Shown here in pieces: positions 17,497 through 25,711 of a stretch of 64,000 nucleotides of DNA. Below the pieces are notes generated by a model. It did no database searches. It saw nothing but the letters and a program-made list of their open reading frames with translations, and was not told where the DNA came from. How positions within the stretch are numbered: the first letter of the stretch is position 1; the number at the start of each line of letters is the position of its first letter. The translations under genes were made by a program, and so were the position numbers. The DNA is from G963665215 sp963665215 (GTDB taxonomy: Bacteria; Chloroflexota; Dehalococcoidia; Lucifugimonadales; CAUZJF01): assembly GCA_963665215.2 (NCBI GenBank), contig CAXXWW010000008.1, positions 124,001 to 188,000 of the forward strand. The letters are read 5' to 3'.

Positions 17497-17910
17497 CTAG
17501 GTGTTCCGGCGGCTGCGTCTGATAGCTCGGTAGCCGCGGTAGATGAGGACGGCTATGCCCGCCACTATCCAGAGTCTCCTCAGTCGATAAGGCCAGCCGA
17601 TCTCTGGTTCCGGTGCGTCGGGGGCACTCTGTCCCTCCTTGGTCTCTGCTTCCTGGGCGAGTCCCTCGACCATATCCCCGTGCGGTCCAGTGTCAACGCC
17701 AAGCTGGACGCACACACGGTGAAGGTCCTCAGTTCGGAACAGCGCGAGGATGTCCGACACGGTGCGTCCTTCAGTTGCGGCCAGAACGTGGGTCATGCGT
17801 TGGCTTTTGGTGCCTGAAGTCGCCAAGCCCAACGCTCGCAGGGTATGGGCGGTATCCTCAGACCGGAAGCGTTCGAGCAATTCCTTTAGAGGCATGGCGT
17901 CTAGAGGCAT
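17497..17910 (-). CDS. small membrane-anchored protein with two SAP-like repeats
   Basis: The 137-residue product contains two similar helical units: LKELLERFRSEDTAHTLRAL (about residues 8-45) and VSDILALFRTEDLHRVCVQL (about 51-88). Each ends in a G-x-x-K/G-x-x-M pattern like SAP-type DNA-binding helices. An acidic linker (ETKEGQSAPDAPEPE) leads to one C-terminal membrane helix (LWIVAGIAVLIYRGY) and a basic tail. That layout suggests a tail-anchored protein with its repeats in the cytoplasm. A role is not known. Start codon choice between two nearby Met codons is uncertain. Confidence 0.55.
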   Translation of the reverse strand: MPLDAMPLKELLERFRSEDTAHTLRALGLATSGTKSQRMTHVLAATEGRTVSDILALFRTEDLHRVCVQLGVDTGPHGDMVEGLAQEAETKEGQSAPDAPEPEIGWPYRLRRLWIVAGIAVLIYRGYRAIRRSRRNT

Positions 17911-17971
17911 GGCGTCGACACTTTTTCGTGTTAGGAGGGTCGGGTCGGTGAATCTTGGGTGGTGGTAGCCT

Positions 17972-18713
17972 CTACTGGGCCGTGATTCCCCCGTCGATGA
18001 GGAGCTCGCTGCCAGTCATGTAGGAGGACTCGTCCGAGGCAAGATACAGCACTCCGTAGGCGACGTCTTCGGGATCGCCGAATCTGCCCATGGGCACCCG
18101 CGCCAGATTGAACCCGTACCGTTCCGGATCGCGGCGTACGCTCGCGGTCATCTCCGTCACTATCGGACCAGGGTGCACGGAGTTGACCTTGATTCCCTCG
18201 CTCGCGTACTGAATTGCAGTAGCCTTGGTCAGCAGCCGGACTGCGCCTTTCGAGGCATTGTATACGGCTGCACGTACCGATGACCCACCATGCCGGCAAC
18301 CGACGAAATATTGACGATGGAGCCGCCCCCGACCCTCCGCATCTCTGGGATGGCCACCTTCGTGCCCAAGAATACGCCCTTGGCGTTGATGACCATGACA
18401 CGGTCCCACTCCGCTTCAGTGGTGTCGTCCAAAGTGCCATAGGGAGTCACACCGGCGTTATTTACAAGGATATCTAGCTTGCCGAAGCGGGCAACTGTAG
18501 CCGAGATAGCCAGCTGCCATTCGGACTCGCTGGTCACGTCAAGACGCACGAACAGGCATTCGCCGCCCAGCTCGTTGATTTCCGCCTCGACCTGACGGCC
18601 CTCGTGCTCTAGTATGTCTCCGATGCCGACCTTGGCTCCCTCCCTGGCAAACAGCCGGGCCTCGGCGGCCCCCATGCCTCGCGCGCCACCGCTAATGAAC
18701 GCGACCTTTGCAT
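17972..18713 (-). pseudogene. short-chain dehydrogenase/reductase, frameshifted and cut at its 5' end by IS256
   Basis: The N-terminal frame reads HAKVAFISGGARGMGAAEAR (nucleotide-binding TGxxxGxG-type loop), then LVNNAGVTPYG and GGSIVNISSVAGMVG. The frame is lost near 18260-18290, where the family continues one frame over as AVYNASKGAVRLLTKATA (catalytic Tyr-x-x-x-Lys) and VHPGPIVTEM, ending in SELLIDGGITAQ at 17972. A single indel explains the break. The 5' side abuts the left end of IS256 copy 3 at 18714, so the first residues and ribosome site are lost. It was an NAD(P)-dependent oxidoreductase of unknown substrate. Confidence 0.85.
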
Positions 18714-19442
18714 GAGGTATCTTCAAAAAGTGTGTAAACAGTCAGGCAGTGTACCCTCTCTCTGAACAACACGGGCTCGAGGCCCAAGAGAGGAGATAGA
18801 CCGCCCATGAGGAAGGAAAGCACTGAGAGTAGGTCGGAGTCAAGGCCGGAGTGGGAGCAGTTGGAGGATTGGGTGCGAAGCCAGGTCCAGAGGCTGATCC
18901 AGGAGTTGCTGGAGGAGGAGGTGACGGAGTTTCTGGGAAGGGCGAAGTCGGCGCTCAGATCCGACTCGGACTCACGATACCGGCTATCGGAACGGATACG
19001 GCAGAGCCCGGAGGCTATCCCCTACGCGCCGACTCGGACAGAGGCTGAGCGGCTCAGGACGGTGTTCACCAGGTGGTGCGGCGACCATTCCTACGAGGCG
19101 GCCTCAGAGGCCTTGGAGCGGGACTGGGACCGCATGGTCACCTTCTATGACTTCCCAAAGGAGCACTGGGGGCACCTTCGCACGACGAACCCGGTAGAAT
19201 CACCCTTCGCGGCCCTCAGGCTTCGGACCGATGCCGCCAAGCGCTACAAGAGGGTCGATCGGGCGATAGCGGTGATCTGGAAAATGTTGATGGTCGCCGA
19301 ACAGCGCTTCAGGCGTCTGAAGGCCCCTGAGTTGATCGAAGACGTCTATCTCGGTGCACAGTATGCGGATGGAATCGCCATTGAATCAACGGCTGAGAAG
19401 GTCGCCGCCTGATGTCGTTTACACACCTATTGACGTAACCTC
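18714..19442 (+). mobile_element. IS256-family element, copy 3 (internally deleted, both ends kept)
   Basis: Both termini match copy 2 (GAGGTATCTTCAAAAAGTGTG at 18714 and CACACCTATTGACGTAACCTC ending at 19442), but the element is only 729 bp because about 640 bp of the centre are missing. The flanks CTTTGCAT and CTGCTATT do not match, so adjacent DNA was rearranged after insertion. With intact ends it could still be moved by the transposase of copy 2. Confidence 0.9.
18807..19412 (+). pseudogene. internally deleted IS256 transposase (open frame of 201 residues)
   Basis: The start and first 55 residues match copy 2. One extra base after SDSD shifts the frame (SRYRLSERIRQSPEA), and the deletion junction near 19018 then returns it to the normal frame at IPYAPTRTEAERL, continuing to the natural C-terminus. 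The product lacks both catalytic Asp residues but keeps the Glu region (TTNPVESPFAAL). It cannot catalyse transposition. It retains the N-terminal DNA-binding part, so it could compete with full transposase. Confidence 0.85.
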
Positions 19443-19639
19443 CTGCTATTTCGGAGATTATGCTTCACATCCTTCACCGATTGGGTGACGTGTCGCGCTC
19501 CTGGGGTGACTGGTCAATGACGTGTCGTACCCATGTGCTAATAGTAATTGATTAGCGGGATCGGCGTCGGTAGGATTGTCCATGAGCCGGGCAGCTTGGC
19601 ATTGAGCGGGTATTCAGCCGCCGTCCTGGGAGTGGCGTA

Positions 19640-19984
19640 GTGCCAGCGGACCGTCAAATCACGGTGAACGTCTACGGGCCGTACACCCGGAATCAAGACA
19701 ACGAAGAGGTCCGGGGTGAGTTGACGCCTATACCCGTTTGGGCCTCACGCCGCGACCGTTCGCAAGAGGACATCCAGCAAGAGGGCGGGAGTTTGACGTC
19801 CATACGCCGGGACTGGCGGGTACCGTATGACGCTAGGTATGCGGAGACGCCTACCCTACTGCTAGAGGTCGTGGACGGCGCTTTCACCTTCGACGTGGTG
19901 AACATGATTGAAGTCACGCGACAACGCGGTCAACCGGACCTACGGCGTCGCTTTGTGGACATTCAAGGGCGGCACACCCGATGA
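19640..19984 (+). CDS. phage head-tail adaptor-like protein
   Basis: A 114-residue protein (ITVNVYGPYTRNQDNEEVRG, RRDWRVPYDARYA, FDVVNMIEVTRQRGQPDLRR) resembles the small head-tail joining proteins encoded beside phage portal genes. It overlaps the portal gene by 4 nt (ATGA at 19981-19984), so the two are translationally coupled. The family match is by size, composition and neighbour, not a strong motif. The GTG start lacks a clear ribosome site. Confidence 0.5.
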   Translation: MPADRQITVNVYGPYTRNQDNEEVRGELTPIPVWASRRDRSQEDIQQEGGSLTSIRRDWRVPYDARYAETPTLLLEVVDGAFTFDVVNMIEVTRQRGQPDLRRRFVDIQGRHTR

Positions 19985-21018
19985 AGATATGGCCGTTTGG
20001 CAAGCTCGAAACGCGAGACGATTCTTACACGTCCACGTTGATAAGCCTACTGGCGTCACGCGCTCAGGGGCGGACGCTTGCGGTACCGTCGGCGCTAGGT
20101 GCGCTTGAGGCTTGCGCCGGTGTAGTCGGGCGCGGATTCGTCAGCGCCGAGGTAGAGGGCCGGGGTGTGCTGATTGACGCACTCACGCCGTCCGTCATGG
20201 AACTGGTAGGGCGGTCTCTAATCCGTCAAGGCGAGATCGTGATGCTGGTGGACACGACCGGCGGCCGCTTGCAGATTCTACCTTGCGAGACGTGGGACGT
20301 AGAGGGCGGGCCGTTCCCGTCGTCGTGGGAGTACCGCTTGACCCTCGGCGGACCGTCACGGACGCTAACGTATGACTGGATGCCGGCGTCGTCTGTGCTG
20401 CACTTCCGATATGCGCCGGACGCCGCGAAACCCTGGCGCGGGAATTCACCCCTAGAGGTCGCGGCCCTTGCCGGTCGTCTTAGCTCGGAGACGGTCAACG
20501 CGCTAGCAGATGAATCAAGCGGGCCGGTCGGCTCATTGCTAGGCATACCCAAAGACGGCGACGACGATACCGTTACGGCGCTCAAGTCGGATATCAAGAA
20601 CGCTCGCGGACGTGTCGCGCTGCTAGAGTCCGGGGATTGGGACAACACCGGCGGCGGCAACGTGGACCTTGAAACGAAGAGGTTCGGCGCCAACCCTCCG
20701 GCGGCCCTGGTGGAACTTCTGGAAGTGTCAAGCCGTGAGGTCTGGTCGGCGTGTGGATTCAACAGCGCCCTGTTCATGGGCAGTCAAGCGGCGGCGGTGC
20801 GCGAAAGTTGGCGGCTTGCCCTGTTCGGCGTCTTGTCTCCCCTGGGGCGACTGGTCGAGACCGAATTGCGGGCGAAGCTGGGCGACGTGACCCTTGACTG
20901 GTCGGAATTGCGGGCCAGCGACCTATCCGGTCGGGCGCGGGCGTTCCAGTCGATGGTTGGCGGCGGTATGCCGGTTGCCGACGCCGTAGCGATTGCCGGG
21001 CTGATGGTAGACGACTAG
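19981..21018 (+). CDS. phage portal protein (HK97-like)
   Basis: The 345-residue product starts MKIWPFGKLETRDD, typical of HK97-type portals. It contains LEACAGVVGRGFVSAEVEG, LTYDWMPASSVLHFRYAPDA, PWRGNSPLEVAALAGRLSSE and a late SREVWSACGFNSALFMGSQA, RESWRLALFG stretch. Portals form the dodecameric DNA gate of the capsid vertex. Here the gene stands with only a small adaptor and no terminase, capsid or protease, so it is an isolated remnant of a prophage or gene-transfer-agent cluster. It begins about 540 bp after a rearranged IS256 copy. The frame is intact and the codons look selected, which is unusual for an orphan. Confidence 0.75.
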   Translation: MKIWPFGKLETRDDSYTSTLISLLASRAQGRTLAVPSALGALEACAGVVGRGFVSAEVEGRGVLIDALTPSVMELVGRSLIRQGEIVMLVDTTGGRLQILPCETWDVEGGPFPSSWEYRLTLGGPSRTLTYDWMPASSVLHFRYAPDAAKPWRGNSPLEVAALAGRLSSETVNALADESSGPVGSLLGIPKDGDDDTVTALKSDIKNARGRVALLESGDWDNTGGGNVDLETKRFGANPPAALVELLEVSSREVWSACGFNSALFMGSQAAAVRESWRLALFGVLSPLGRLVETELRAKLGDVTLDWSELRASDLSGRARAFQSMVGGGMPVADAVAIAGLMVDD

Positions 21019-21132
21019 CGCCGCGTGTGCGGTTATGGTGGTGGTATAAACCACTGAATTCTAGCATAAACCGGCTACCCCAGGTTAAAAATCCAATAAC
21101 GGCAGGGGTACTTCCTCTTAACCCCATAACAA

Positions 21133-21160
21133 CGGCGCTCCCGCTATTCTGTGAGCGCCG
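21133..21160. terminator. hairpin downstream of the portal gene
   Basis: CGGCGCTC (21133-21140) and GAGCGCCG (21153-21160) form a perfect 8-bp stem with a 12-nt loop. No T-run follows, so it is a possible rho-independent-like or boundary hairpin only. Confidence 0.35.
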
Positions 21161-21182
21161 CCCATCGTGCCAACGTGGCCAA

Positions 21183-21380
21183 ATGGTCACGGAGGCTACG
21201 AATAGGGCTCTTTTCGTATTGGGAGCGTTGATGGCCCTGGACAACGTCTTGAGGCGCAAGGGCGTGCCGAAGCATGGAGGGTATGCTAAAGACAGCCGGC
21301 GGCGGGAGCTGAGCCCCAGGACCGTGCCATCAGACGCCCACAACCGTCCCAGGACCCCCGTGAAACGGGTTTTCGGGTAG
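21183..21380 (+). CDS. small basic ORF, unrecognised
   Basis: A 65-residue frame (MVTEATNRALFVLGALMALD, then NVLRRKGVPKHGGYAKDSRRR) starts at the ATG at 21183. It could be a small phage protein related to the preceding pair or chance coding. There is no convincing ribosome site and I recognise no family. Confidence 0.3.
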   Translation: MVTEATNRALFVLGALMALDNVLRRKGVPKHGGYAKDSRRRELSPRTVPSDAHNRPRTPVKRVFG

Positions 21381-21516
21381 CGTGGACGGGGACGGGGAAA
21401 GTGGGGGAGACTGGTCTGTAGGCGGCCCTCAGGTGGTAGCGAAGGTAGGCCAGGGATCGTGTTAAGGTAAAATAACCCATGGATATTGCGATTCCCGTAG
21501 GAGCGTAGAGCCCAAC

Positions 21517-22566
21517 ATGAGCACTCAGCCCTTAACGTCCAGATGGCTCGAGTTCGATGACCCTACCGAGGCCATTGAGTTCTACTTCAGCATGGGGTGG
21601 ACTGATGGGCTGCCCGTCGTGCCGCCTACGGCCGAGAGGGTCAGACGGTTCCTGGAGCATGCGGGTCGGTCGCCGTCGCAGATCGTGGGCGAGGAGCCAA
21701 TTAGAGGCCGGGTCATCACCGCGGAGAAGGTCGCGACAAACGCAGTGATGGCTGGCTGTCTGCCTCAGTACCTCCCGGTTGTCCTGGCGGCTGTCGAGGC
21801 GATGTGCGAGCCACAGTTCAACCTCCACGCCGTAACCGTCAGCACCATGGGGGCCGCGGTCCTCGCTGTGGTGAACGGGCCTATCTCCAGAACACTGGGG
21901 CTGAACTCGGGTGTAAGCGTCTTCGGCCCAGGGCACAGGGCGAACGCCACCATTGGACGGGCGATCCGTCTGGTCATCTCCAACGTCACCGGGGCGGTGC
22001 CCGGAATCCTCGACAAGGCGACCCTGGGGCACGCAGGCAAATACACCTGGTGCATCGCCGAGGCGGAGGACGCGAGCCCGTGGGAGCCTTTGCACGTTGA
22101 GCGGGGCCTGACCGCTGACCAGAGCGCCGTGACTATTTTCCCCGGTCTTTCACCCATCCAGGTCGTCCACGAGGTAGCGGCTGGCCAACCTGGATCGATT
22201 CTTACTGGCCTCAGCGAAGGCATCTTCCTCACAGGCTCAAACCAGGAGGAGATAGTCGTCGTCCTCACCCCGGAGACAATTGGCCATATGCAGTCGGCAG
22301 GGTGGTCCAAGAGGCGGGTCAAGGAGCTGGTGTTTGAAGAGACGCAGCGGAGAGCATCCGACCGGGCAAGGTCAGGTGAGACGGCAGCCAGTTCGAATGA
22401 CGGGGATAAGCTCACAGGGGTAGCCCAGGCCCCAGACAGCATCACGTTGATCGTTGCCGGTGGCCAGGCGGGGACATTTTCGCATATAATCCCTCTGTGG
22501 GGCGGAGGGTCTAACTCCCGCCCAGTCACCAGAGAAATACGAGCTCCCGAGGTGGAGGCGGCTTAA
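21517..22566 (+). CDS. unrecognised protein, partner of the UGSC selenoprotein
   Basis: The 349-residue soluble protein starts at ATG 21517 with TAGGAGC about 12 nt upstream. It has no signal peptide or membrane segment. Recognisable stretches are IEFYFSMGWTDGLPVVPPTA, VLAAVEAMCEPQFNLHAVTV, a Gly/Ala-rich STMGAAVLAVVNGPI, and a C-terminal ITLIVAGGQAGTFSHIIPLWG. I do not know the family. It ends in TAATG, overlapping the start of the selenoprotein gene, so the two are co-translated and probably work together. It has three Cys residues in no CxxC arrangement. Confidence 0.75.
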   Translation: MSTQPLTSRWLEFDDPTEAIEFYFSMGWTDGLPVVPPTAERVRRFLEHAGRSPSQIVGEEPIRGRVITAEKVATNAVMAGCLPQYLPVVLAAVEAMCEPQFNLHAVTVSTMGAAVLAVVNGPISRTLGLNSGVSVFGPGHRANATIGRAIRLVISNVTGAVPGILDKATLGHAGKYTWCIAEAEDASPWEPLHVERGLTADQSAVTIFPGLSPIQVVHEVAAGQPGSILTGLSEGIFLTGSNQEEIVVVLTPETIGHMQSAGWSKRRVKELVFEETQRRASDRARSGETAASSNDGDKLTGVAQAPDSITLIVAGGQAGTFSHIIPLWGGGSNSRPVTREIRAPEVEAA

Positions 22567-23108
22567 TGAATGCAACTACCAGGCTTGAGGTTCTAGACCC
22601 AACGGTTGAGCCGATCCCGATGGACGCGGCTTTGGCGCCCAGGCCTAAAACCCTGGATGGCACGGCCCTCGGGCTGCTGGCGAACGGCAAGCGCAACGCC
22701 GATGTGCTGCTGGAAATGCTACGAGAGATCTTGAGCGACCGGTACGAGTTCAAGGCGGTCGTCACGAAGAACAAGGGCAACGCCTCGCGGCTCTGCCCGA
22801 CGGACATAATGGATGAAATGGCTGAGCTGTGCGACGTGGTGATCAGCGCCTCGGGCGACTGAGGGTCATGCTCCTCGTGCAGTTTGCACGATGGCATTGA
22901 GCTCGAAAAGAGGGGAGTGCCTACCGCGGTCATCTGCACAGAGCCCTTCGTGTCCAGCGCCAGGGCGATGTCCAGGATCGGTGGGATCCCGGACTACCCA
23001 TTCGTGATGCTGCCGCACCCACTAGGGAGCCTGGGGCGTGACGCCCTCCATGAGCGCGCCATGCAGGCCGCACCGGAGGTGGTGCAGATCCTGCTGCTAC
23101 GCGGGTAG
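22566..23108 (+). CDS. UGSC-family selenoprotein (in-frame UGA read as selenocysteine)
   Basis: The frame from ATG 22566 to the TAG at 23106-23108 contains one internal TGA at 22860-22862 and is otherwise open (180 residues). The flanking peptide reads ISASGD-U-GSCSSCSLHDGIE, so the UGA sits exactly at the first position of the U-G-S-C motif that names this (seleno)protein family; other members are known with Cys there. Sec99, Cys102 and Cys105 would form the redox site. The UGA is followed 12 nt later by a hairpin suited to SelB. Downstream homology (RGVPTAVICTEPFVSSARAM, GIPDYPFVMLPHPLGSL) shows the part after the UGA is under coding constraint. Function is not established. An automated call would truncate it at residue 98. 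Confidence 0.85.
22863..22891 (+). promoter_or_regulatory. bacterial SECIS-like hairpin after UGA 22860
   Basis: Directly downstream of the UGA, a 12-nt spacer (22863-22874) leads to a perfect 6-bp stem TCGTGC (22875-22880) / GCACGA (22886-22891) with the 5-nt loop AGTTT. Bacterial SECIS elements lie within the coding region about this far from the UGA and carry a G-U in a small apical loop, as here. Confidence 0.7.
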
Positions 23109-23111
23109 GTC

Positions 23112-23322
23112 TAAGCGGGTGTGTTTGGAGTATGTGGAACTGTAGTTCGACCCTTCGACTTCGCTCAGGACAGGCAGGGCCGCCACGATGGTTCGATACG
23201 GCCTGCGGCCTACTCACCATAAGCGGTATTTGCCCGTTCGCCCCGAGTAGTCACGACGAGTCGGGACGTATCGAGGGGAGCTTGTCGAAGGGTATGAGGG
23301 TCGTATTCATACACCCTCTAAG
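23112..23322. repeat. MITE-like palindromic element, copy A
   Basis: This ~211-bp stretch recurs in inverted orientation at 52797-53007. Its outer ends (CTAAGCGGGTGTG and, inverted, CTTAGAGGGTGTA) are imperfect terminal inverted repeats. Inside, CCCTTCGAC (23151-23159) is repeated inverted as GTCGAAGGG near 23284-23292. It has no coding capacity. It starts 4 bp after the stop of the UGSC gene, so it would sit in the 3' end of that transcript. Confidence 0.75.
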
Positions 23323-23530
23323 TCGTCTGGATTGTAGGCGACCTGAGTTCTGGCGCGATCTGAAGTGGCTCCGGAGCGCGGCTATCCCTCTGGTGGCGTC
23401 GCCAACGAGCTCGTCCGCGTATCGGCCCTCGGGGTTGAAGGGCCGGACGCGATTGTTCCTCCAATCGGCCACGATGATTGAGCAGCCATCCCGATCTGAC
23501 AAAATTGCCAACCTCCGCTCTTGTTCACTA
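23323..23530 (-). pseudogene. NHL-repeat protein remnant
   Basis: On the minus strand the frame reads AILSDRDGCSIIVADWRNNR followed by VRPFNPEGRYADELVGDA. This matches the VADxxNNRVQxFNPEG pattern of an NHL beta-propeller blade. Only about one blade survives, and MITE copy A follows it, so it is a decayed fragment. Confidence 0.4.
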
Positions 23531-23883
23531 TCATGGACTCGATGAAGTGCCCGAGAGCTCCGTTCTAATTGGCTGACTCCTGGAACAGGTGGGCGTTTGG
23601 GGCACAGCTTTTCGATATTAGAGTGACTTGCGCGCTTGCCCGTCGTACTTATGCATCAGACCTCCCGTTTATCTTCTCAATACTCTTCCCTGGAACGCGT
23701 TTGAGTGATACTTCCACGGCTCTCGTCGAAGATGGTGCGTTGCTTGGGGTCCAGGTAGTTTGATATAGGGATTGTCGGCTAGAGTGACACTGCGGCGTCG
23801 CAGGCGTTGAGCGCGTGTGTTGAGTCGACGAATCTGCGGTGAGGGAAGTCGCGCTCGCTCCCCCACCCTTCAAGGAGGCGAGC
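23531..23883. other. intergenic region upstream of the cupin gene
   Basis: No supported gene is visible. The stretch presumably contains the promoter of the cupin-oxidoreductase pair, but no clear -35/-10 stands out. Confidence 0.4.
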
Positions 23884-24534
23884 ATGGGCTTTCCAGTCTA
23901 CAACTACCGTACTGACATCCGTAACGTCCTGGTCACTCCCCAGATCAGGGCGCGCTTCCTAAAGATCGAGCCGGGGCCAATGGGGGAAGGTCACAGCCAC
24001 GACCTCGGCCACGAGATCTTCCTGGTCCTCCAAGGTAAGGCCGAGTTTGAGATCGACGGGGAGAGGGATACCCTGGAGCCGGGCCAGATGTGCGTGGCCT
24101 TGACGGACCAGACCCACGCCGTCCGAGCGGTAGGACCGGAGCCGGTGATCATGTACCTCTCAGTCACCCCCCACATCCAGCCGACCCACACGATGTGGGA
24201 CGAGCGCGGTAAGCGCCGCCCTCACCGTTTCGTCGGGTCCGAGTCGTACGACACAGAGATCGAGCGCTCAGTGACCAACGACCAGGTGGTCGATAGGTAT
24301 CTGGACGCGCTAGGCGCGACGTCGGAGGCGGCTCAGAAGGCCGACGCTGCTGGAGCAGACGTGACACGGAGGCTCAAGACGGCCATGGATGAGGGCGACA
24401 GTGCAGCCATCGAAGAAGCCCGGAACGTGCTGTGGGACTCGTTATCCCCTGTCTACGAGCGCGTGGCTGAGATGGCTGACATCTGGAACGACCTCGCCGC
24501 CAGGACCGTGGAGTCCGGCCAGCAAGACCGTTAG
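23884..24534 (+). CDS. cupin-domain protein
   Basis: The start ATG at 23884 is set by AAGGAGG 9 nt upstream; the open frame extends further 5' without a ribosome site. The 216-residue protein has a conserved-barrel cupin in its first half: EGHSHDLGHEIFLVLQGKAE gives the His-x-His...Glu metal ligands of motif 1, and PGQMCVALTDQTHAV gives the motif 2 His. The second half is helical (IERSVTNDQVVDRYLDALGA, DGDSA-like DEGDSAAIEEARNV) and not part of the fold. It is likely a metal-dependent enzyme or sensor of small molecules. It lies 44 nt upstream of an oxidoreductase gene and is probably co-transcribed with it. Confidence 0.85.
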   Translation: MGFPVYNYRTDIRNVLVTPQIRARFLKIEPGPMGEGHSHDLGHEIFLVLQGKAEFEIDGERDTLEPGQMCVALTDQTHAVRAVGPEPVIMYLSVTPHIQPTHTMWDERGKRRPHRFVGSESYDTEIERSVTNDQVVDRYLDALGATSEAAQKADAAGADVTRRLKTAMDEGDSAAIEEARNVLWDSLSPVYERVAEMADIWNDLAARTVESGQQDR

Positions 24535-24578
24535 CCGTCACAAATTCCCGCGACGCGGTGAAAACGATGGAGGAAGGA

Positions 24579-25664
24579 ATGGCACGGACCAGTATAGGCG
24601 TGATCGGCTGTGGGACCATCGCTCAGATCCAGCACCTGCCGTCGCTGGCTGAGCTCGAAGAAGAGTTCGAGGTCTCCATCGTCTGCGACATATCTGCAAA
24701 GGCTGCGGAATACGTTGCAAGGCGTTTCCACGTCCCGCGGCACGTCACGGACTATCGGCGAGTCCTGGACTCGGACCTGGACGCCGTCTTATTGTGCCAC
24801 GCCGACCCCAAGTTTGAGGTGGCCATGGCAGCCTTCGACGCGGGCAAGCACGTCTTCATCGAAAAGCCGATGTGCCAGTCACTGGAGCAGGCCGACGCTC
24901 TTATTGCCGCTGCAGGAAAAGCAGGCACGCAAGGCCAGGTCGGGTATATGAAGCTCTTCGAACCGGCCTTCGAGATGGCGCAGGGCGAGGTCGCCGGGAT
25001 GGAAGACGTGCGCTTCGTCCAGATCAACCACCTACACCCGAGCAACGAGCTACATGTTGCTCAGTATCGGACCAAACGCTTCCACGATGTCCCGGCCGAA
25101 GCAATTGATAAAGGCCGCGCTGCGAAGGATGCCGCAGTGACCGAGGCAATAGGGGAAGTCTCGCCCGAAGTGCGGCGCGTCTTCTCCCTGCTCTCAGGTA
25201 GCATGATCCACGACCTATACGGCCCAAGGGTCTTGTTTGGGTTGCCGATCAGAGTCGTCAGCACCGAGGCTTGGAGGGATGGCCGCGCCTTCACGACGAC
25301 ACTAGAGTACGGCAGCGGCGCCCGATGCGTGGCGACATGGGTAGACCTACCAGACCTGTGGGACTTCCGGGAGACCCTAGAGGTTTTCGGGGACACCAAG
25401 CGGGTCATTGTCTCCTACCCCACCGGCTTCTCACGGGGCATGGCCCGCCTGACTATAAGCGGCATCGATTCGGCGGGCGTCACCTATACCAAACAGCCCA
25501 AGATACCCTGGGACATCCCGTTCAAGCGGGAGCTGAAGCACTTTCACCAGAGCATCAACGGCACTGTCTCCAACAGGGCGTCGGTGGCCTCGGCCCGCGA
25601 CGACATCGAGCTCATCATTGCCATCACGAAAGCATACATGAACCGGGCACCGGTGAAGCTGTAA
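24579..25664 (+). CDS. Gfo/Idh/MocA-family oxidoreductase
   Basis: The start ATG 24579 follows GGAGGAAGGA. The 361-residue protein begins with an NAD(P)-binding Rossmann motif (IGVIGCGTIAQIQHLPSL), has the diagnostic HVFIEKPM (EKP motif, Lys for catalysis) at about residue 95, and a C-terminal alpha/beta domain with HDLYGPRVLFG and YTKQPKIPWDIPFKRELKHF. Members oxidise or epimerise sugars and inositols. It follows the cupin gene in the same direction, suggesting carbohydrate catabolism, but the substrate cannot be told from sequence. Confidence 0.88.
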   Translation: MARTSIGVIGCGTIAQIQHLPSLAELEEEFEVSIVCDISAKAAEYVARRFHVPRHVTDYRRVLDSDLDAVLLCHADPKFEVAMAAFDAGKHVFIEKPMCQSLEQADALIAAAGKAGTQGQVGYMKLFEPAFEMAQGEVAGMEDVRFVQINHLHPSNELHVAQYRTKRFHDVPAEAIDKGRAAKDAAVTEAIGEVSPEVRRVFSLLSGSMIHDLYGPRVLFGLPIRVVSTEAWRDGRAFTTTLEYGSGARCVATWVDLPDLWDFRETLEVFGDTKRVIVSYPTGFSRGMARLTISGIDSAGVTYTKQPKIPWDIPFKRELKHFHQSINGTVSNRASVASARDDIELIIAITKAYMNRAPVKL

Positions 25665-25711
25665 CGGATGTAACCGCCGGGGACTCCTTATGGCGGGGAA
25701 GCCGATGGACC

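Noticed and set aside
14072..19442. IS256 copies 2 and 3 as a composite transposon carrying GH32 and SDR
   Set aside because: Copy 2 has its own matching 8-bp duplication on both sides, so it inserted alone. The outer flanks of the pair do not match each other.
21019..21130. Possible tRNA or attachment site after the portal gene
   Set aside because: No cloverleaf can be drawn and no matching repeat was found on the other side of the phage genes.
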